Assembly (NCBI GenBank): GCA_007922195.1
Contig: ML682059.1
Coordinates: 10,249,118 to 10,313,117 of the forward strand
From: Podocnemis expansa
Taxonomy: Eukaryota; Chordata; Testudines; Podocnemididae
Direction: 5' to 3'
DNA: 64,000 bases
Under the pieces are notes generated by a model. The model had not been told where the DNA came from. It searched no databases and was given only the letters and a program-made list of their open reading frames with translations. The position numbers and the translations under genes are program-made. Positions 1 to 13,199 of the stretch are shown piece after piece (within the stretch, counting starts at the first letter, position 1; each line of letters starts with the position of its first letter).

Positions 1-881
1 ACAAATTTACTGGAAAATAGTTTGCACTTCTGAATTCTGAAGGTGTAAATAATACAACTAAATTTTTAATCAGTTGTTGCTGTGAGAGTACATTCTCTGG
101 TGCACTGTTCTTCTAATACCACTTAGTGTATTTTAGAAAATTTAGTGCTCATGAAAGGTGACATGTTGACAACCCTGGTAACGAATGTCTTTATGTACAG
201 CATAGAGGGCAATAATATGAGAAATTCTCATGTGCTTTAAGTGTCTCAGCTCTGACTTGAAGGGAGACTGTTTCTAGGGAATGAGGTTAGTGGCCTGTAT
301 GCTGCGCGCTTTTTTTTTTTTTTTTTTTTTTTTTTGTTTTTTTTCTCCCATCCCCCCAAAAGGTTGCCCTTTTGGGGGGTTTTTGGTGATGGGTTGCCCC
401 CCCCCCCCCCCCCCGCAGGTGCTCCCTAGGGAGGAGTAAGGTGTGTTCTATCATTGGAACTCTCAAACATATTTAAGTACTTATCTGTTTTATGGTGGGA
501 ATTTTAATGAGGTCAATGATAACAAAATTATTAGTATTCTATATCTCTGTATAAATGAGATGGAACTGTGTACAGAAATGGCACAAATAAAGCAGGTAGC
601 ATCTGAGGACTCTTGTCACTTCCAGGAGAGAGGTCAAGATTTAAGTGAGCATAGAGACTGAATTATGCTTTTTTTATCCCCAGAGGTGCCTTGTTCATGC
701 AAGGGTTGAGGTGCAGTAATGGGGAAGCTTCTTGGTTAGATAACAGTAGGGCTCTAACTTACTATTTTTAATAACCTGTATAGCTCTTCACATGGAAATG
801 ACTTCCAAAATTGAAGTTCTGGAATTATTGAAAACTCTGAACTTAAATGTTATGGGGTGAGATGTGCTTTGTGATGCATAT
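1..881. other. TGFBR1 intron 3, unassigned part
   Basis: No coding signal or recognisable repeat family was seen, apart from simple sequence. There is a poly-T run at 310-335, a short perfect hairpin at 352-379 and a poly-C run at 397-414. The short open frames here have no protein-like features. Assignment to TGFBR1 intron 3 is inferred from the first visible exon being the fourth coding exon of the conserved gene structure. Confidence 0.6.
352..379. repeat. Perfect 12-bp inverted repeat (hairpin)
   Basis: CCCCCCAAAAGG at 352-363 is exactly complementary to CCTTTTGGGGGG at 368-379, with a 4-base loop. It lies between a 26-base T run and an 18-base C run. A short CCCATC/GATGGG pair flanks it. 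No function is assigned; slippage-derived simple sequence is likely. Confidence 0.8.
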
Positions 882-1085
882 CAGTGGTTCCCAACCATTG
901 TGCCACAGCAACTCCCTTAAGTGTGCCAATGGCAGCATGAGGAATCCAGCCCTGGCTGTGGTCCCGGGGATGTCATTGCCACTGATTGCAGAAGGGTCTG
1001 GCCCACTCATGGGGGAGTAGGTGCACCATGGCATTGTTCCACTCCTGGAAGTGTGCTGTGTTGCCAAAAAGGTTGGGTACCACTG
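882..1085. mobile_element. Non-autonomous hAT element (MITE)
   Basis: The left end reads CAGTGGTTCCCAACC and the right end is its near complement, GGTTGGGTACCACTG. This CAGTGGTTCCCAAC terminus is typical of hAT-Charlie-like elements. The element is 204 bp with no coding capacity. The flanking 8-bp sequences (atgcatat and gtgtgcat) match only poorly, so the target duplication has decayed. Confidence 0.8.
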
Positions 1086-1879
1086 GTGTGCATGTGTGTA
1101 ACTGATTTCCCTTTACTTTCAAATGGAGGTTACAAGCCTGGAAAGGACTACTATTTGTAGTTCATACACAAATGTCATGTATTTTGATATAGGCACTCAA
1201 GCAGGAGTGAACTAGTGAATGCTATTTCCAAAAACAAATATATTGAAATTGAGATGTGGCTGTTTGTTAATGATACTAAAAACCACGTTGAATTATTTTT
1301 TAAAATGCTTGGGGTTGGGGGTGGGGGGGGTTATGCTAAATGGAAAAAAGACAAGATCAATAATTCTTCACCTTTTTGGGGGGGGGGGTTAAATTTTCTA
1401 TCAAGTAAGTTAAAACTACAATTTCTAGTGTAAAAATTTTAATTGATTAGAAGTTGATTTACTATATTTAGGTTCTTTAAAGATGTTTGACTATATGGAT
1501 GACTCTGGTTAATCTAGCAACAAGATTTGCAAGTATATGTGTGTATAATTTTGAGAAGAGATAGGATGGAGCAAGAACAGATGTTTCTTTAAACTTACAA
1601 ATCACTTCTACCTCAATTCCATATCTGAAGAGTATACAACCATGTCAATATTATGAAACATTTAGAGATTCTCATCTGTGAGACTAGTGGCTCATCTGCA
1701 GGGGAGCACTAATATAGCCAAGACTTGAATGCTTTTTAATTGCAGTGTCACTTTGTAAATTGCTGATTTAAGATATTAACATCAGAGAACTGCAATTATG
1801 GGCAAAAAGAGTTCCAAAGTGGATGTAAAGTGCCTTTTACAAAAATTGCTTGGATTAGTTAAACCCTGTAGACTGCTGC
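1086..1879. other. Intron sequence, nothing recognised
   Basis: AT-rich intronic sequence with two G-rich runs (about 1312-1329 and 1378-1389). No repeat family or conserved coding block was recognised on either strand. Confidence 0.5.
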
Positions 1880-2690
1880 AGCATGGGACCCACCAGATGA
1901 GCACCTCCTGGTGATGGTGTTGAGGAATAGATCAAGTAGTTCTCTATCTGGTAGGCAGCACTTGGTCCCTCTTGCTCCTGAGAACCTCAGCCCTCTGGCT
2001 GAGTCCTCTGTAGTCACCACTTCCCCCACACTTTCTGGGGATCAAGTCCAGTCTCAGCTGGCCCACTGTGCCTCAGAGGTCATCACTAGTCCCTTCACTG
2101 CTCACCTGAGGTCTGTTGTAGGACCTCAGGCTGAGTCCTCAGTTTCCCCACCTTCACCCCACTTTTTCTAGGGTATGGTCTGGTTGTATCAGCAGGCCTC
2201 GTTCTGCACCATTCACTTACAGTTCCCTACCCACAGGCAGATGGAGGGGAGAGGGTGTGAGATCTGGGCCCACCCACTTCTGTTGGACCTAGCACATGAA
2301 CCCTATGCACACCGTTGAGCACTACCTCAACCCCTTCACTTCTCTTTGGCCTGTACTCACCAGATTCCCTGGGCCTTAGCCACACCTTCCCCAGGTATGT
2401 GCAGCACTTATCAAGGCTTTGGCTTGCTGAAGCCCAGCAGAGCCCTTGTGAGCTGTCCAGGGTCCTATCTCCACAGCCTCACTGGCAGCCTGACATTCCT
2501 CCAGGCTTTGAGGCAACCTGCCTAGAGAAACACACGGCTGCAGCACTTGATCTGGCCCCTCAGCCCTCTGCTCCTATTGGCTCCTTTCTCCAGACAGGGC
2601 TTTTAACACCCTCTCTGCTGGAGCAGGGGAACTACCCTACTGCAAACCTCATAACAAAAAGTTTGAAAATACAAGTCATGGTATAATTAC
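1880..2690. repeat. GC-richer block, possible LTR or old repeat
   Basis: Base composition changes clearly here, becoming GC- and pyrimidine-rich, compared with the AT-rich flanks. Two open frames of 86 and 123 codons are present but are low-complexity in Pro/Ser/Leu and look like chance. The block sits upstream of a Gypsy gag-pol relic on the same strand and could be its degraded LTR or leader. No matching 3' copy was located, so this is only a suggestion. Confidence 0.3.
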
Positions 2691-4199
2691 AAATAGACAG
2701 GCAGTGAGCTGTAGAGGGGATGAGTCTGTAAAATCAGATATTAAAACATAATTTTTGTTTTGACCTTACCTCTGAATGTCCACAGCTAGAAACTTCAGAT
2801 GGTTATCCTTAAAACAAGAACAAAAAAAAAAAACCACAACCTTCTGGGGTTGGTGTGCTGAGAACCATAAAGTGGCGTTTCTGTGCATACCCTACCCCCC
2901 CCATGTTGGAAATGTACTCTTGGATTTCTGGTGCCAACCTTAACTCATGAAAGACCGTGGACTGGTGCTACTAGATTTTTACAATGGCTTCTGGGATCAG
3001 GAATAAGGAGCTACTACCAATTCTCTCTAGATTTGCAGAAGTCTCTTCTGGTTTCATCCATAGAACACAATTGCTGAGTCAGATCACTGGTGGTATCTAG
3101 TACCTTATCTGAGCAATGACCAACCTCAGATGGTTGAGGAAGAGACAAACAAGTCTCGTATTCACAATTATGGAGTAACTTTCCAATAGGAAAAACTTCA
3201 CAGCCTTCAGCCGTGGTTGGTTTTATGCTGAAGTATGAGATGAGACTCTTGGAATTTGTAGAATCATCAACTGCTGTGACAGGATGTTATTGTCCATGTA
3301 TTTGTGTAATCCACTTTTGACTTCAATTAGCATCATTGTCCTGTGGTAATGGGTTCCACTGTTTAAATGTTATGGTGTTCTGTTATCAGTCTCAAAATAC
3401 AAGGAGCACCCAGCTTTTCTTTTATCTTGTCACAATTATGTAGATCATTGTTATTGCATCTATCATTCTGCCTTTAAATGAAACACTGTCTGACCATTTA
3501 ATTGTTTATGACCCCCCCATAATTGAGTGCCTCACAATCTTTAAATGTACACTTAAGTTGGGTTAAACCTAGTTGAAGCTGGTCACCATAATCATTCAGG
3601 ATAAATGTAAGAAACAGTCAAGCTCCTTTTATGGAACACTGCTCAAAACAGGGACCATGTAAGACTGGTCAGAAGTCAGGTTATGTGGGTGGTGGGGTTT
3701 TTTGAGGTTGACTGTTTTTTGATCGCAGCTATATCCCAAAAGAGGTGGGGGAGAACCACAGAAAAGGAGCCAAGAAACCTCAGATGCAACCAAAGAAGCC
3801 TTGGTTGTATAACCTCAACAAGTTGAGAGCACTGTTTATGTAAAGTGCTGGCAGTAAAGAAACTGAACAAGAAACTGTCTACCACTATATGATCCCTGTT
3901 GCAATTAGGGAAACAAGATGATGCAGTCTTTGTTTACAAAGAAATGCATGGTTCCATCACTTATTCCTTCTAATGGAAACAATACACAAGACTCCAAAAA
4001 TTGGCTAGCCATTCAGTTTAAAAGAGGTAGTACTAATGCAAGGTTGGGATCCACTTTACTGGGAGAAAAATTTGTGATCAGATACCCCTGTTTGAACCAA
4101 AATGGAACAAATAATGGCAGCAGTATCAGAAAAGGAAGTTGAACAAGAGCTGGAAAGCTCACAAAAGGCGTTAAAACAAAACTTTGGCAAAACCTCCAG
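2691..4199. other. Intron sequence with a possible CR1 antisense fragment
   Basis: Mostly unassigned. At about 3225-3480 the wording (a block around 'gtggtaatgggttccac') resembles the antisense of a CR1 ORF2 C-terminal region as found in reptile genomes; this is a weak call. An A run lies at 2821-2833. No coding exon was recognised. Confidence 0.35.
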
Positions 4200-4479
4200 T
4201 TCCTTTTTTTTTTTTTTTTTTTAAGGAATTAAAGTAGTTTGTGTAGGTTTCCAGAAAGAACTGAAAGAACTTGATTGGCACAACAGCTACTATTTCTGGA
4301 TAGACTGGCAAGCCCAGCTGACATGCCTCTAGTCTGGAAGGGCCAGATGAACTGATATGCTAGAAAGCCATGAATAGCAGAAGGCCAGAAAAACATTGGC
4401 CACCCTAGAACTTGCCAGATAAGTTACAGCCAGGACTTAGGAGCTTTGAAATTGATGGCTGACTCCAAACTACATGTTA

Positions 4480-4872
4480 ATCTGAAATGGCCAGGGCATA
4501 GCTCAGAGCTAGAAGAAGATGGGGAGGGGAAGCAACACTTCATAAACTGGCAGAAGCTCTGAAGAGACTTGTGTTATTGGCATATCCAGATGCCTAAAGG
4601 ACTTCCAGGACAAAATGGCAGTGGACCAGTTTACAGATGCTCAACTGGGCTTTGCCTTGCAGACCTCAATAAGCTGAAGGAGGCCAAAATTACTTCAAAG
4701 CACTGTTCCCTCTAAGCTGCGCACCTGTGCGTGCGCACACAGGTCATGAAACCTCCGCACACAAAAAAATGAAATGTGCACAAAAAAATTCAATAGTGCT
4801 AATATTAGTGCTCACAAAGAAATTGTTCACGCACACAGCCTACGAGTAATTAGAGGGAACATTGCTTCAAAG
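4480..4872 (+). pseudogene. Gypsy gag remnant
   Basis: Translation around 4558-4700 gives a recognisable retrotransposon capsid block with residues RLVLLAYPDA, then after a stop DFQDKMAVDQFTDA. This matches the Arg-Leu-x-x-x-AYP ... D-x-A-x-D-x-F motif in the capsid C-terminal domain of Gypsy-like Gag proteins. The frame is broken by stops and is interrupted at 4701 by a 164-bp hAT MITE. It would have formed the particle shell of the element and is certainly non-functional. The family call rests on one motif. Confidence 0.5.
4701..4864. mobile_element. hAT-like MITE with perfect 8-bp target duplication
   Basis: Inverted ends CACTGTTCCCTCTAA at 4701 and TTAGAGGGAACATTG ending at 4864 enclose 164 bp. 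They are flanked by a perfect direct repeat CTTCAAAG (4693-4700 and 4865-4872). An 8-bp duplication plus CA(g/c)TG-type ends fits the hAT superfamily. The inside is a GT/AC-rich stretch with no coding capacity. It interrupts the Gypsy gag remnant. Confidence 0.9.
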
Positions 4873-5879
4873 CTGTGGAATTTTCCATGGAACTCAAAAC
4901 CCTTTCTTTGCAGCAGTGCACTGGAAGAGATGGTCACTAGTGAGGAAGATGGAAGCTAATTGTTTGGAGCCTAACAAGTGCCACTCTGTCCTGTGTTTGA
5001 CTACAAATAGGATTCTAGCTCATAGCATTTTTGAACAACTAAAAGTGATTAGTGTTTTGACTTTGAAAAACAAGGGCAACTGACAGTAATGTATGACTTA
5101 AAGGAGACCATTTACTAGGGGAGGGGACTTGCTTTGAAAGACTTTGGCCAAAAACTATTAGATTTATTATTCATAAGTGAACCGACAGTCACCAGTGTCT
5201 CTAGTGAAAGCCTCTCACCTAGCTGGGGAGATGGGGAACATTGAGGAAGAGGCAAAGCTTTAATGGACACAGCTAAGCCCCACAGGTTCTAGATATCTAA
5301 ATGGTAATGGAAGTTTAGATAGGATCTGCAAAATGTACTAGAATAATGGTCTAGTTAACAAGTTGTTAGATCAGTCACTTAAAGCCTAGGATATAAGGGA
5401 ACAAAAAGACAACTGTACTGATTTTGGACAAAGTCAGTGGCTGGGAAACATGTACATATCCAAAGCCTTTGGGAAAGGATGTAAGGGGGTTATGGGTGTA
5501 AATTTGAAGACTCTGTAGCTAGGATAACAGATGAGTGAATCCAGTAAATGCCAGGAAAACAGTCAATTAAATAAATGCAAAGTGTCTTGCAAATCCAACC
5601 TATAGAAATTCTTCAGAGAGATGGTCCAAGTAAAGCAAATGACTTGTAGCCAATTGGCTTGCAGTGGAAAAAATTGTCCAGCTTCCAGGGATAGAAATTA
5701 GAACTACTACATGCTGTGGTAGTTTTCTAACAAATGAAAGATGGAGTGAAGACTTGATCTTGAGACCCAGGTTCTCAGGAAGATCTTAGCTCATGAAATT
5801 GTTCATGGGTATGAAGTAGGAGTGCATTCCTTGCTGAAAGCTTTCTGATAAGCTCCAACTAGTGACAAGAACTGTGGTT

Positions 5880-7960
5880 ACAGAACATGAACCAATGACT
5901 GTAATAATTGCTGTTACAGAATGAGGAATAACAGAATAGCTTAAGATTTTTCTCTTCAGGAATCAGGATTTTGTTCTCTCAATCCCACAATGAGGCTGCC
6001 ATATGCTGGTCCCACACCAGATAGATTGATACACTGAAACCAGCCCATTGCATAGCCACATCACTTTTCAGTAGCAAAGAGTGAAGTAACGTATCAGGAA
6101 AGCATAATTTTAACCTTTGAAAAGTCCTTGAGCCTCTCTTAGTTCCAGTTAAGAAAAAAGATGATAGCACCAAATTGTATAGGCAGCAGAAAACTAAATG
6201 AGGTCACCTTAAAGGATTCTTATTTATCCATCTGTTCACCATGATACCTTGGCTGCTATAGCAGGTTTGATCTCCTTTTCTGTACTGGATCTTAAAAGCT
6301 TGTATTGGCAATTGGAGTTAGATCCAAAAGAGAAGGGGAAACTGCTTTCACAGGAGGCCAAAGCTTATGGTGGTTCTAAAGTTCTGGGTTTTACCTTAAG
6401 CGATACCACACTTGAGAAGATATTGCATAGTATTCCCTTCTCAGCTTTTTTGTTTTAGCTAGATGATATCCTTGTGCATGCTAAAACCTTTTAAGAAGAA
6501 CTGATATATTTACAAAGGGCCTGTGATTATCCTATACCTTTTTAGTATCTGAAACTAAGCCCACAGAAGTACAAGTTGTTTTGTTGAGTTCATCTGCATT
6601 GAGGACACGAGTAAAGATGGTGAATTTCCAAAGAAAACTGAGAGTACACAGAACTGGCTTGCTAAGACAATCACAATGTATCAAGTTTTGTAGGACTCCT
6701 ATTGCTGATAGCTTTATTTGCAGGTTATATAATGTTGCAAAAGAATCATGTAAGTTGACTGAGAAAGGAAAACCATTTCAGTGGCTAGTGTGTGGCTTAT
6801 GGGTAGGATCTTTGTTTTTTGTTTCATTTTCAGAGTTGGGAAGACTTCTGTCTTAGCCTACCCATTTTTTAAAAAATTGCTTTTAATATGGGGCACAGAT
6901 GCTTGTGCTTATGGCTTGGAGTCAGTATTGACACAAGAAAACAACAATTTTTGAGGCTTGTTATAGTGACGCTTTGTTTTCCTGGAGAACTTATTGCATC
7001 ACCCAAAAGACTCCTGTCAGTAGCTTAATCCATAGAACACATTCACCACTCTTTGTATGGGAGGAAGTATATGGTAAGGACAGATCAGCATCTTTACAAG
7101 ACTACAGATTTGGAAATCATGAGGGGCTCTGTGGGAAAACTGTAACTCTATAAGTTCAGTCACGTGCAGGTCTGGCCACAAGACCGATAATGCTGGTGCT
7201 GTGTTGGTTTGACTGATTACAAATGCTGCCCTAAACAGGATAGCAGGGGTTTGGCTTTTCAAGGGAAGGGATGTGCTCAGGAGATGATTCTCTCCTTCCT
7301 ATAACTTCTTGAAATGCAAATGTTCCCAGCTCATTCCTTGGAATAATGGATGTGGGGTTGTAAGAACAGAATTTAGAGCAGTGGTCTCAAACTCAAATCA
7401 CAATGAGGGTCACATGAGGACTAGTGCAGTTGCCTGAGGGCCACACTACTGCAACCTTTTCATACAACAATATTCCAAATATTGGTGGTGGTAAGGTCAC
7501 TGCAGGCTGCAAGAAATAACTTTGGGGGATGTAGTGCAGCCCACGGGCCATGTGTTTGAGATGCCTGATTTAGAGCAACTAACAGCTTCTTGGAAAGAAT
7601 TCTGGTATTAGAATAGCATTTGCAAAATCACCTTCCAGTTATTTACTCAATGTAGTATGGCATTCAAAGGTTATTCAAAGATCAGTGGGACAGCTTTGAG
7701 CTTAAAGATGAAATATTTCATCAGATTGGGTGAGAGGAGGGGAGAAGCCAGTGAGTGGTGTTTACAGTTTATGTGCTGGCTGTACCAGATACATTTTGAA
7801 GGTGGTTCTGAGGTTGTCATGACTCTCAACTGCTGAAGAATTCTTGGAGATAATGTCACTGTGGATGCTCCATTGTAGAGCTGACTGGCATTATGTGCCA
7901 GCCTAACAGACATAACTGAAGTTCTCTGGTCAGTAGTGCAGGCATACCAGCACACTTACA
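5880..7960 (+). pseudogene. Gypsy pol remnant (RT, RNase H, integrase-like)
   Basis: The pol polyprotein copies the RNA genome and integrates it. Visible blocks are: a Pro-x-x-KKKDDST-like RT entry near 6145-6170; SVLDLKSLYWQLELDP at about 6280-6330, the RT catalytic region; LDDILVHAKTF near 6460-6490, the YLDD box with the two Asp retained; TEKGKPFQWLVC near 6757; and RTDQHLYKTTDLE near 7078, the RNase H end. QWDSFELKDEIF at about 7685 may start the integrase zinc-binding region. Many stops and frame changes show an old pseudogene. A MITE interrupts it at 7379-7567. Confidence 0.65.
7379..7567. mobile_element. hAT-like MITE with perfect 8-bp target duplication
   Basis: Ends CAGTGGTCTCAAACTC and GTGTTTGAGATGCCTG are inverted repeats. 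The flanks carry a perfect 8-bp duplication ATTTAGAG (7371-7378 and 7568-7575). The element is 189 bp. A second copy of the same family lies at 33079-33254. Being mobile only in trans, it would have depended on an autonomous hAT transposase, none of which is present in the window. Confidence 0.92.
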
Positions 7961-8040
7961 GTAGAGCACCCAGAGAGACACATCTTGAACCATTGTTACT
8001 ATGCAAGGTGAGTAACTTTTTTCATCTTTTATTTAGACAA

Positions 8041-8120
8041 CAGAAGTTGGTCTAGTAAAAGATATTAAGTTGGTCAACCTTCTCTCTACAGTCCTGGGAC
8101 AAATGCCAACACTACTAAAA
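8041..8120 (+). repeat. Short interspersed repeat tail, copy 1
   Basis: The text 'agaagttggtctagtaaaag ... cctgggac' closely resembles 52421-52500 ('agaagttagtctaataaaat ... cctgggacca'). The two share the order and spacing of several words over about 80 bp, so they belong to one interspersed family. The family name is not known to me with confidence. Confidence 0.5.
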
Positions 8121-8950
8121 TCTAAATGTGCTGGATATTTTGGAGTTGCAAAGACCTTAACCAAGCTAAGAACATTTTTAGTGGGTAAAATGCAGAAAAC
8201 TTTGTGTGAAGTGGGGTCCGTGCATTATAAAGAAGGATCTAAGACAGTCTCTCTGCATTAATGGCATATGCTGCTGTTGATTGCCTGAGATAGATGGGCC
8301 TCTGCTGGCCTACCAATATGTGTAGGTAGTCATGGGTTACTTCACAAAATCAAGCTTGCCCAGTAAAGAGCCAAGAGACTAAAAGAAGCAGGAGTTCTAG
8401 CAAATCTGGTGAATTTATTTACTCTCACGTGAGTTGGTCATAGACTAAAGGGGAAACATATTTTTGAATCCAAAGTTTCTCTCAAATCTGCTACAATGCT
8501 CTTCGGGGATCTACAAAATCTGTACCGCTGTTGTAAGCCCACAATCTTCAGGAGTGGTGATGAAGTTCAGTTGAACTTTCGGAGTTCAGCTGGCTAACTT
8601 CTAGAACATCAGGCTGAAGTCAATGTATATCCATTCCTTGTGACTTTGAACAATCAGTGACTATGCTGTGGACCCTGGCATGCCTCATATTTTGGCAGAA
8701 GCCAAGGACCACAGCAAATGTCTTGTTGCTTTAAGGTTTTAGTGTAGTCCAAAAGCACAAAACTGAAAATGTTCCTGCCTTTGTAAGAAAAATGGGAGGA
8801 TGGCCATGATGCAAGGAAAAGACACTATGAAGTGATCATGTGTAGAAACTTTTGATCCAAGGATGATAGGAGACTAAAGCTGAATAGACTTTGGGAGTAG
8901 GGCTCAACAAAACCTGAGCACAAGTTTGTCATGTTGATTGGGGTTTGTAT

Positions 8951-10171
8951 CCTGGCTGCTAGCTCTGCTGCAGAAATCCAGTGGAGGACCACCTTCTGGT
9001 AACAAACTAACTTCTGGCTCCTTGCTGGGAGCCAGTTCTGTTGAGACCTGCTTGGTAAATATCCTATATTGTACTGAGAGAAAGTGGTGTATAGAATACA
9101 GTTGGGTCCCAGAATTATACCACATCCTGAAAATACAGTTGTAGAAACTGAAGATGGAAAAGTGGTGACATTAATGGGTTCCTCATTAGAGAGGAAGGGC
9201 CAGTGTCCCTCTTAATCAAACTTTCTCAAACTTCTCCCAGGTCTCTCCTGGATAGCTAACGGGATATCTGGCAGGAGAGAGAGAGAAATTAAAAATTTTT
9301 GGATGAGAATAAAACTAATTTGGTTGTGAAAAGTCATGATAAAAACTATGTAAAACTAATCCTTGTTTCAGTTATAATTCATAGGGTGATTTTTGAGATG
9401 GTTCATTCAGGGTGTTTATGCTGGAGTCCATGGAAATGACAGATGGAGTTCAACCTGGGTGGGATGAAGAGAGTTAACCTTCACTGATGCTGCTAAATGT
9501 AATTGCTAGCATTCAGGAGAAGAGTATGAAACAAAGCTCTTTTGTGGAAGATAGCTCTGTTTCCAACTGCCTAAAATTCAGGACCATGTAGGACCAATGG
9601 CTTATATACAATTTCAGCTATGTGAGCAAAGGAGTTTTGTTGAGGATTGATTTGATTGCAGCTGTGTGTAGGGGAAGCAACAAGAAATAACAATGAAAGA
9701 GCACAGAAAAGGAATAAAGCAGCTTGTGAAGCCAGAGAAGTTCTACCATGTTTGACTATGAGCAAATAACTGTCCTCTCAGTTCTGGTCCTCCTGCTTTA
9801 GGACTTCATAAATTCTTCCAAAATGAACACAGTTGTGTGAAAAACCAAACAAAAAATGAAGCCATGGGTCTCATCTAAACAACCTCATAGCTTTTGAAAA
9901 TGGGCTTAACTCATGTTGGCAGTTACTTCCCTGTCTTAAAGGTCCTGAACATCCTCCCCTCCCCCCCCTTTTTTTCCAAAAAAAAAAAAAAAAAAAAAAA
10001 AGTGAGGCTTAAAACTAAGTGACTTGTCCAAGGGTGCATAGGAAGGTTGTGCTGGAATGAACTAGCATTCTAACCACTATCATTTTTTTCCTCCATAAAG
10101 GAATTTCTCAGTGTTTCCATTCTTTCTTTTTTCTGGATTTTTTTTCTATAACTTTTTTTTTTGTGGTAAAA
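8951..10171. other. Intron sequence, nothing firmly recognised
   Basis: No conserved coding block was seen. It contains C, T and A homopolymer runs at about 9957-10001. The first part (to about 9200) may still belong to the Gypsy relic, but no motif proves it. Confidence 0.45.
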
Positions 10172-10910
10172 GAGGGGTGTCAAACTCATTTAATGTGTGG
10201 GGGGGGGAGGCACATTGGAGGGCAGGACACCTGTCATGAGCCATTTGTCTGCATGGACTCCCCAACCACTTTCCCCTGCCATGTTCAGAGCAGTGTGGGC
10301 TCCCTGTTCCCATCTCCAATCCCACAGGCTCTGCAACACCTTCCCTTTTCCCTGCCCTGACACCCCCCACCCCCATCCCTTTCCACTACCCCTACTGTTT
10401 GGGTAGCAGGCAAATAATCTCAGTCACAGCCACAGGCAGGCTGACTTTCTGCCTCCCCGCTAACTCACTGTCAGTCATTCAGCATGGTGGCCTTTGAGTG
10501 GCTTGTTCCCACATTGGCCCCTGGCACTTTTCCTTTTATAATTTGAGTCATGCAATGTGCAGTCAGTCAGTTTAATATGCCAACTGACTGACAGAACAGT
10601 TAGAGTTGGGGAATGGTACAGTGGCTCTCTGGGAGCCAGCCAGCCTGCTGTGACTAGAACTCTGGCTGGCTGGCAGATCACAGCATATCAGAGCCAGGAT
10701 TGGCTGGAGTGCTGCTTCTGTTCCCCTCTGTTCTGACTCATCACATGATCTGAGTCACAAGCATGCTTAACCCTGTGCTGGTGGCAGCCTGTGTTTGCTG
10801 CTGCTGCTGGAGAAGGCTGCCAGGTACAGCCTAGGCAGCAGCTCCATGGACCAGATCAGTGCTCTTGTCAGGCCAGATCCAGCCTGTCACCCTTGAATTT
10901 GACACCCCTG
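10172..10910. mobile_element. Non-autonomous hAT element, about 740 bp
   Basis: The left end is GAGGGGTGTCAAACTC and the right end is its complement, GAATTTGACACCCCTG. The flanks tggtaaaa and tggtagtg share the first five of eight bases, a decayed 8-bp duplication. The interior is GC-rich and non-coding. A second copy with similar interior words (a shared 'ccatgttcagagcag' block) lies at about 41966-42683. Confidence 0.8.
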
Positions 10911-12389
<1,479 letters not shown>

Positions 12390-12689
12390 AAACCTCTTCG
12401 AGCAATGTCCTGGATTGCTCCACTTTAGGTATGTGCTTGCAACTGAGCACTGGATCAGAGATCTTCTCACAGCAGTGTCTGGAGGAGGGTAGGCACCGCC
12501 GCAGGGGCTTGTGGCAGTTTTGTGCTGTTTGCCACTCACATCTCCCCTCTCCCATCCCTCAATTCCTTCCAGCTGCCTTTAGCAACAACAGAGAACCAGC
12601 AGCTCCTGACAACTTATCTATTTCCCTTTAAAACTTTCAACCCCAAACCAATTCTAACAAACCCTGTGAAGGAAAGAACAAGCACAATA

Positions 12690-12887
12690 AACTTAAGTTA
12701 ACACAGCAGTGATGCTGAGCCCTTTGGGCTTCAAACACTGCTCAACCTGCTGTGATGTGAATGCTGGCTTTGGACAGCCACAATTTATGTATTAAGTGTC
12801 TGGGCAAGGGTCATATCCCTCAGATGCCCCAACTGTGAAGACCTTACCTCAAACAAGGAAGGACAGAGAAATTAAGTTGTCTACTAC
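12690..12887 (+). pseudogene. DIRS-B gag N-terminal piece with Cys/His motif
   Basis: This short stretch before the DIRS-A insertion encodes the start of the Gag-like first ORF. Reading 12728-12830 with one frame change gives GFKHCSTCCDV and then LCIKCLGKGH, matching the Cys/His motif found in the other DIRS copies of the window. The reading frame stops at the DIRS-A junction (about 12888) and resumes at about 18605. Confidence 0.6.
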
Positions 12888-13199
12888 TACTTCTTTGAGC
12901 AGTGTCCTCAACTGCTCCACTTCAGGTGCATGGCACACCCTGCACCTAGCCCAGAGATTTTTCTCATTGTCCATGTGCATGTGGGGAGGAGAGGAGGCAC
13001 ACGCTGCTTGCAGGCTCATGCACTCCTCTCCTCCACTCCCCTCCCTCAGTTCTATTTTACCACTCCATCTCTAGACAAAGATCTCAGTCACTTCCCCATT
13101 TCTCTCCTACTATCCAGTTGCCTACAAAAAAAAAGGAACAAAACAGAAGAACTGCAGGAGCTGAATAGCTATGAAAACATTTCTTAAAAAAAGACCTGT

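Larger units (their letters stand above)
4200..8950 (+). mobile_element. Degenerate Gypsy-type LTR retrotransposon (internal region)
   Basis: Gag-, RT-, RNase H- and possible integrase-like blocks occur in the expected Gypsy order on the + strand, all broken by stops and frame changes. A gag-like block lies near 4550-4700, RT at about 6100-6500, the RNase H end at about 7035-7260, and an integrase-like block at about 7680-7960. Two MITEs (4701-4864 and 7379-7567) have inserted into it, so it is older than both. No LTR pair could be paired by eye, and both boundaries are approximate. Confidence 0.65.
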
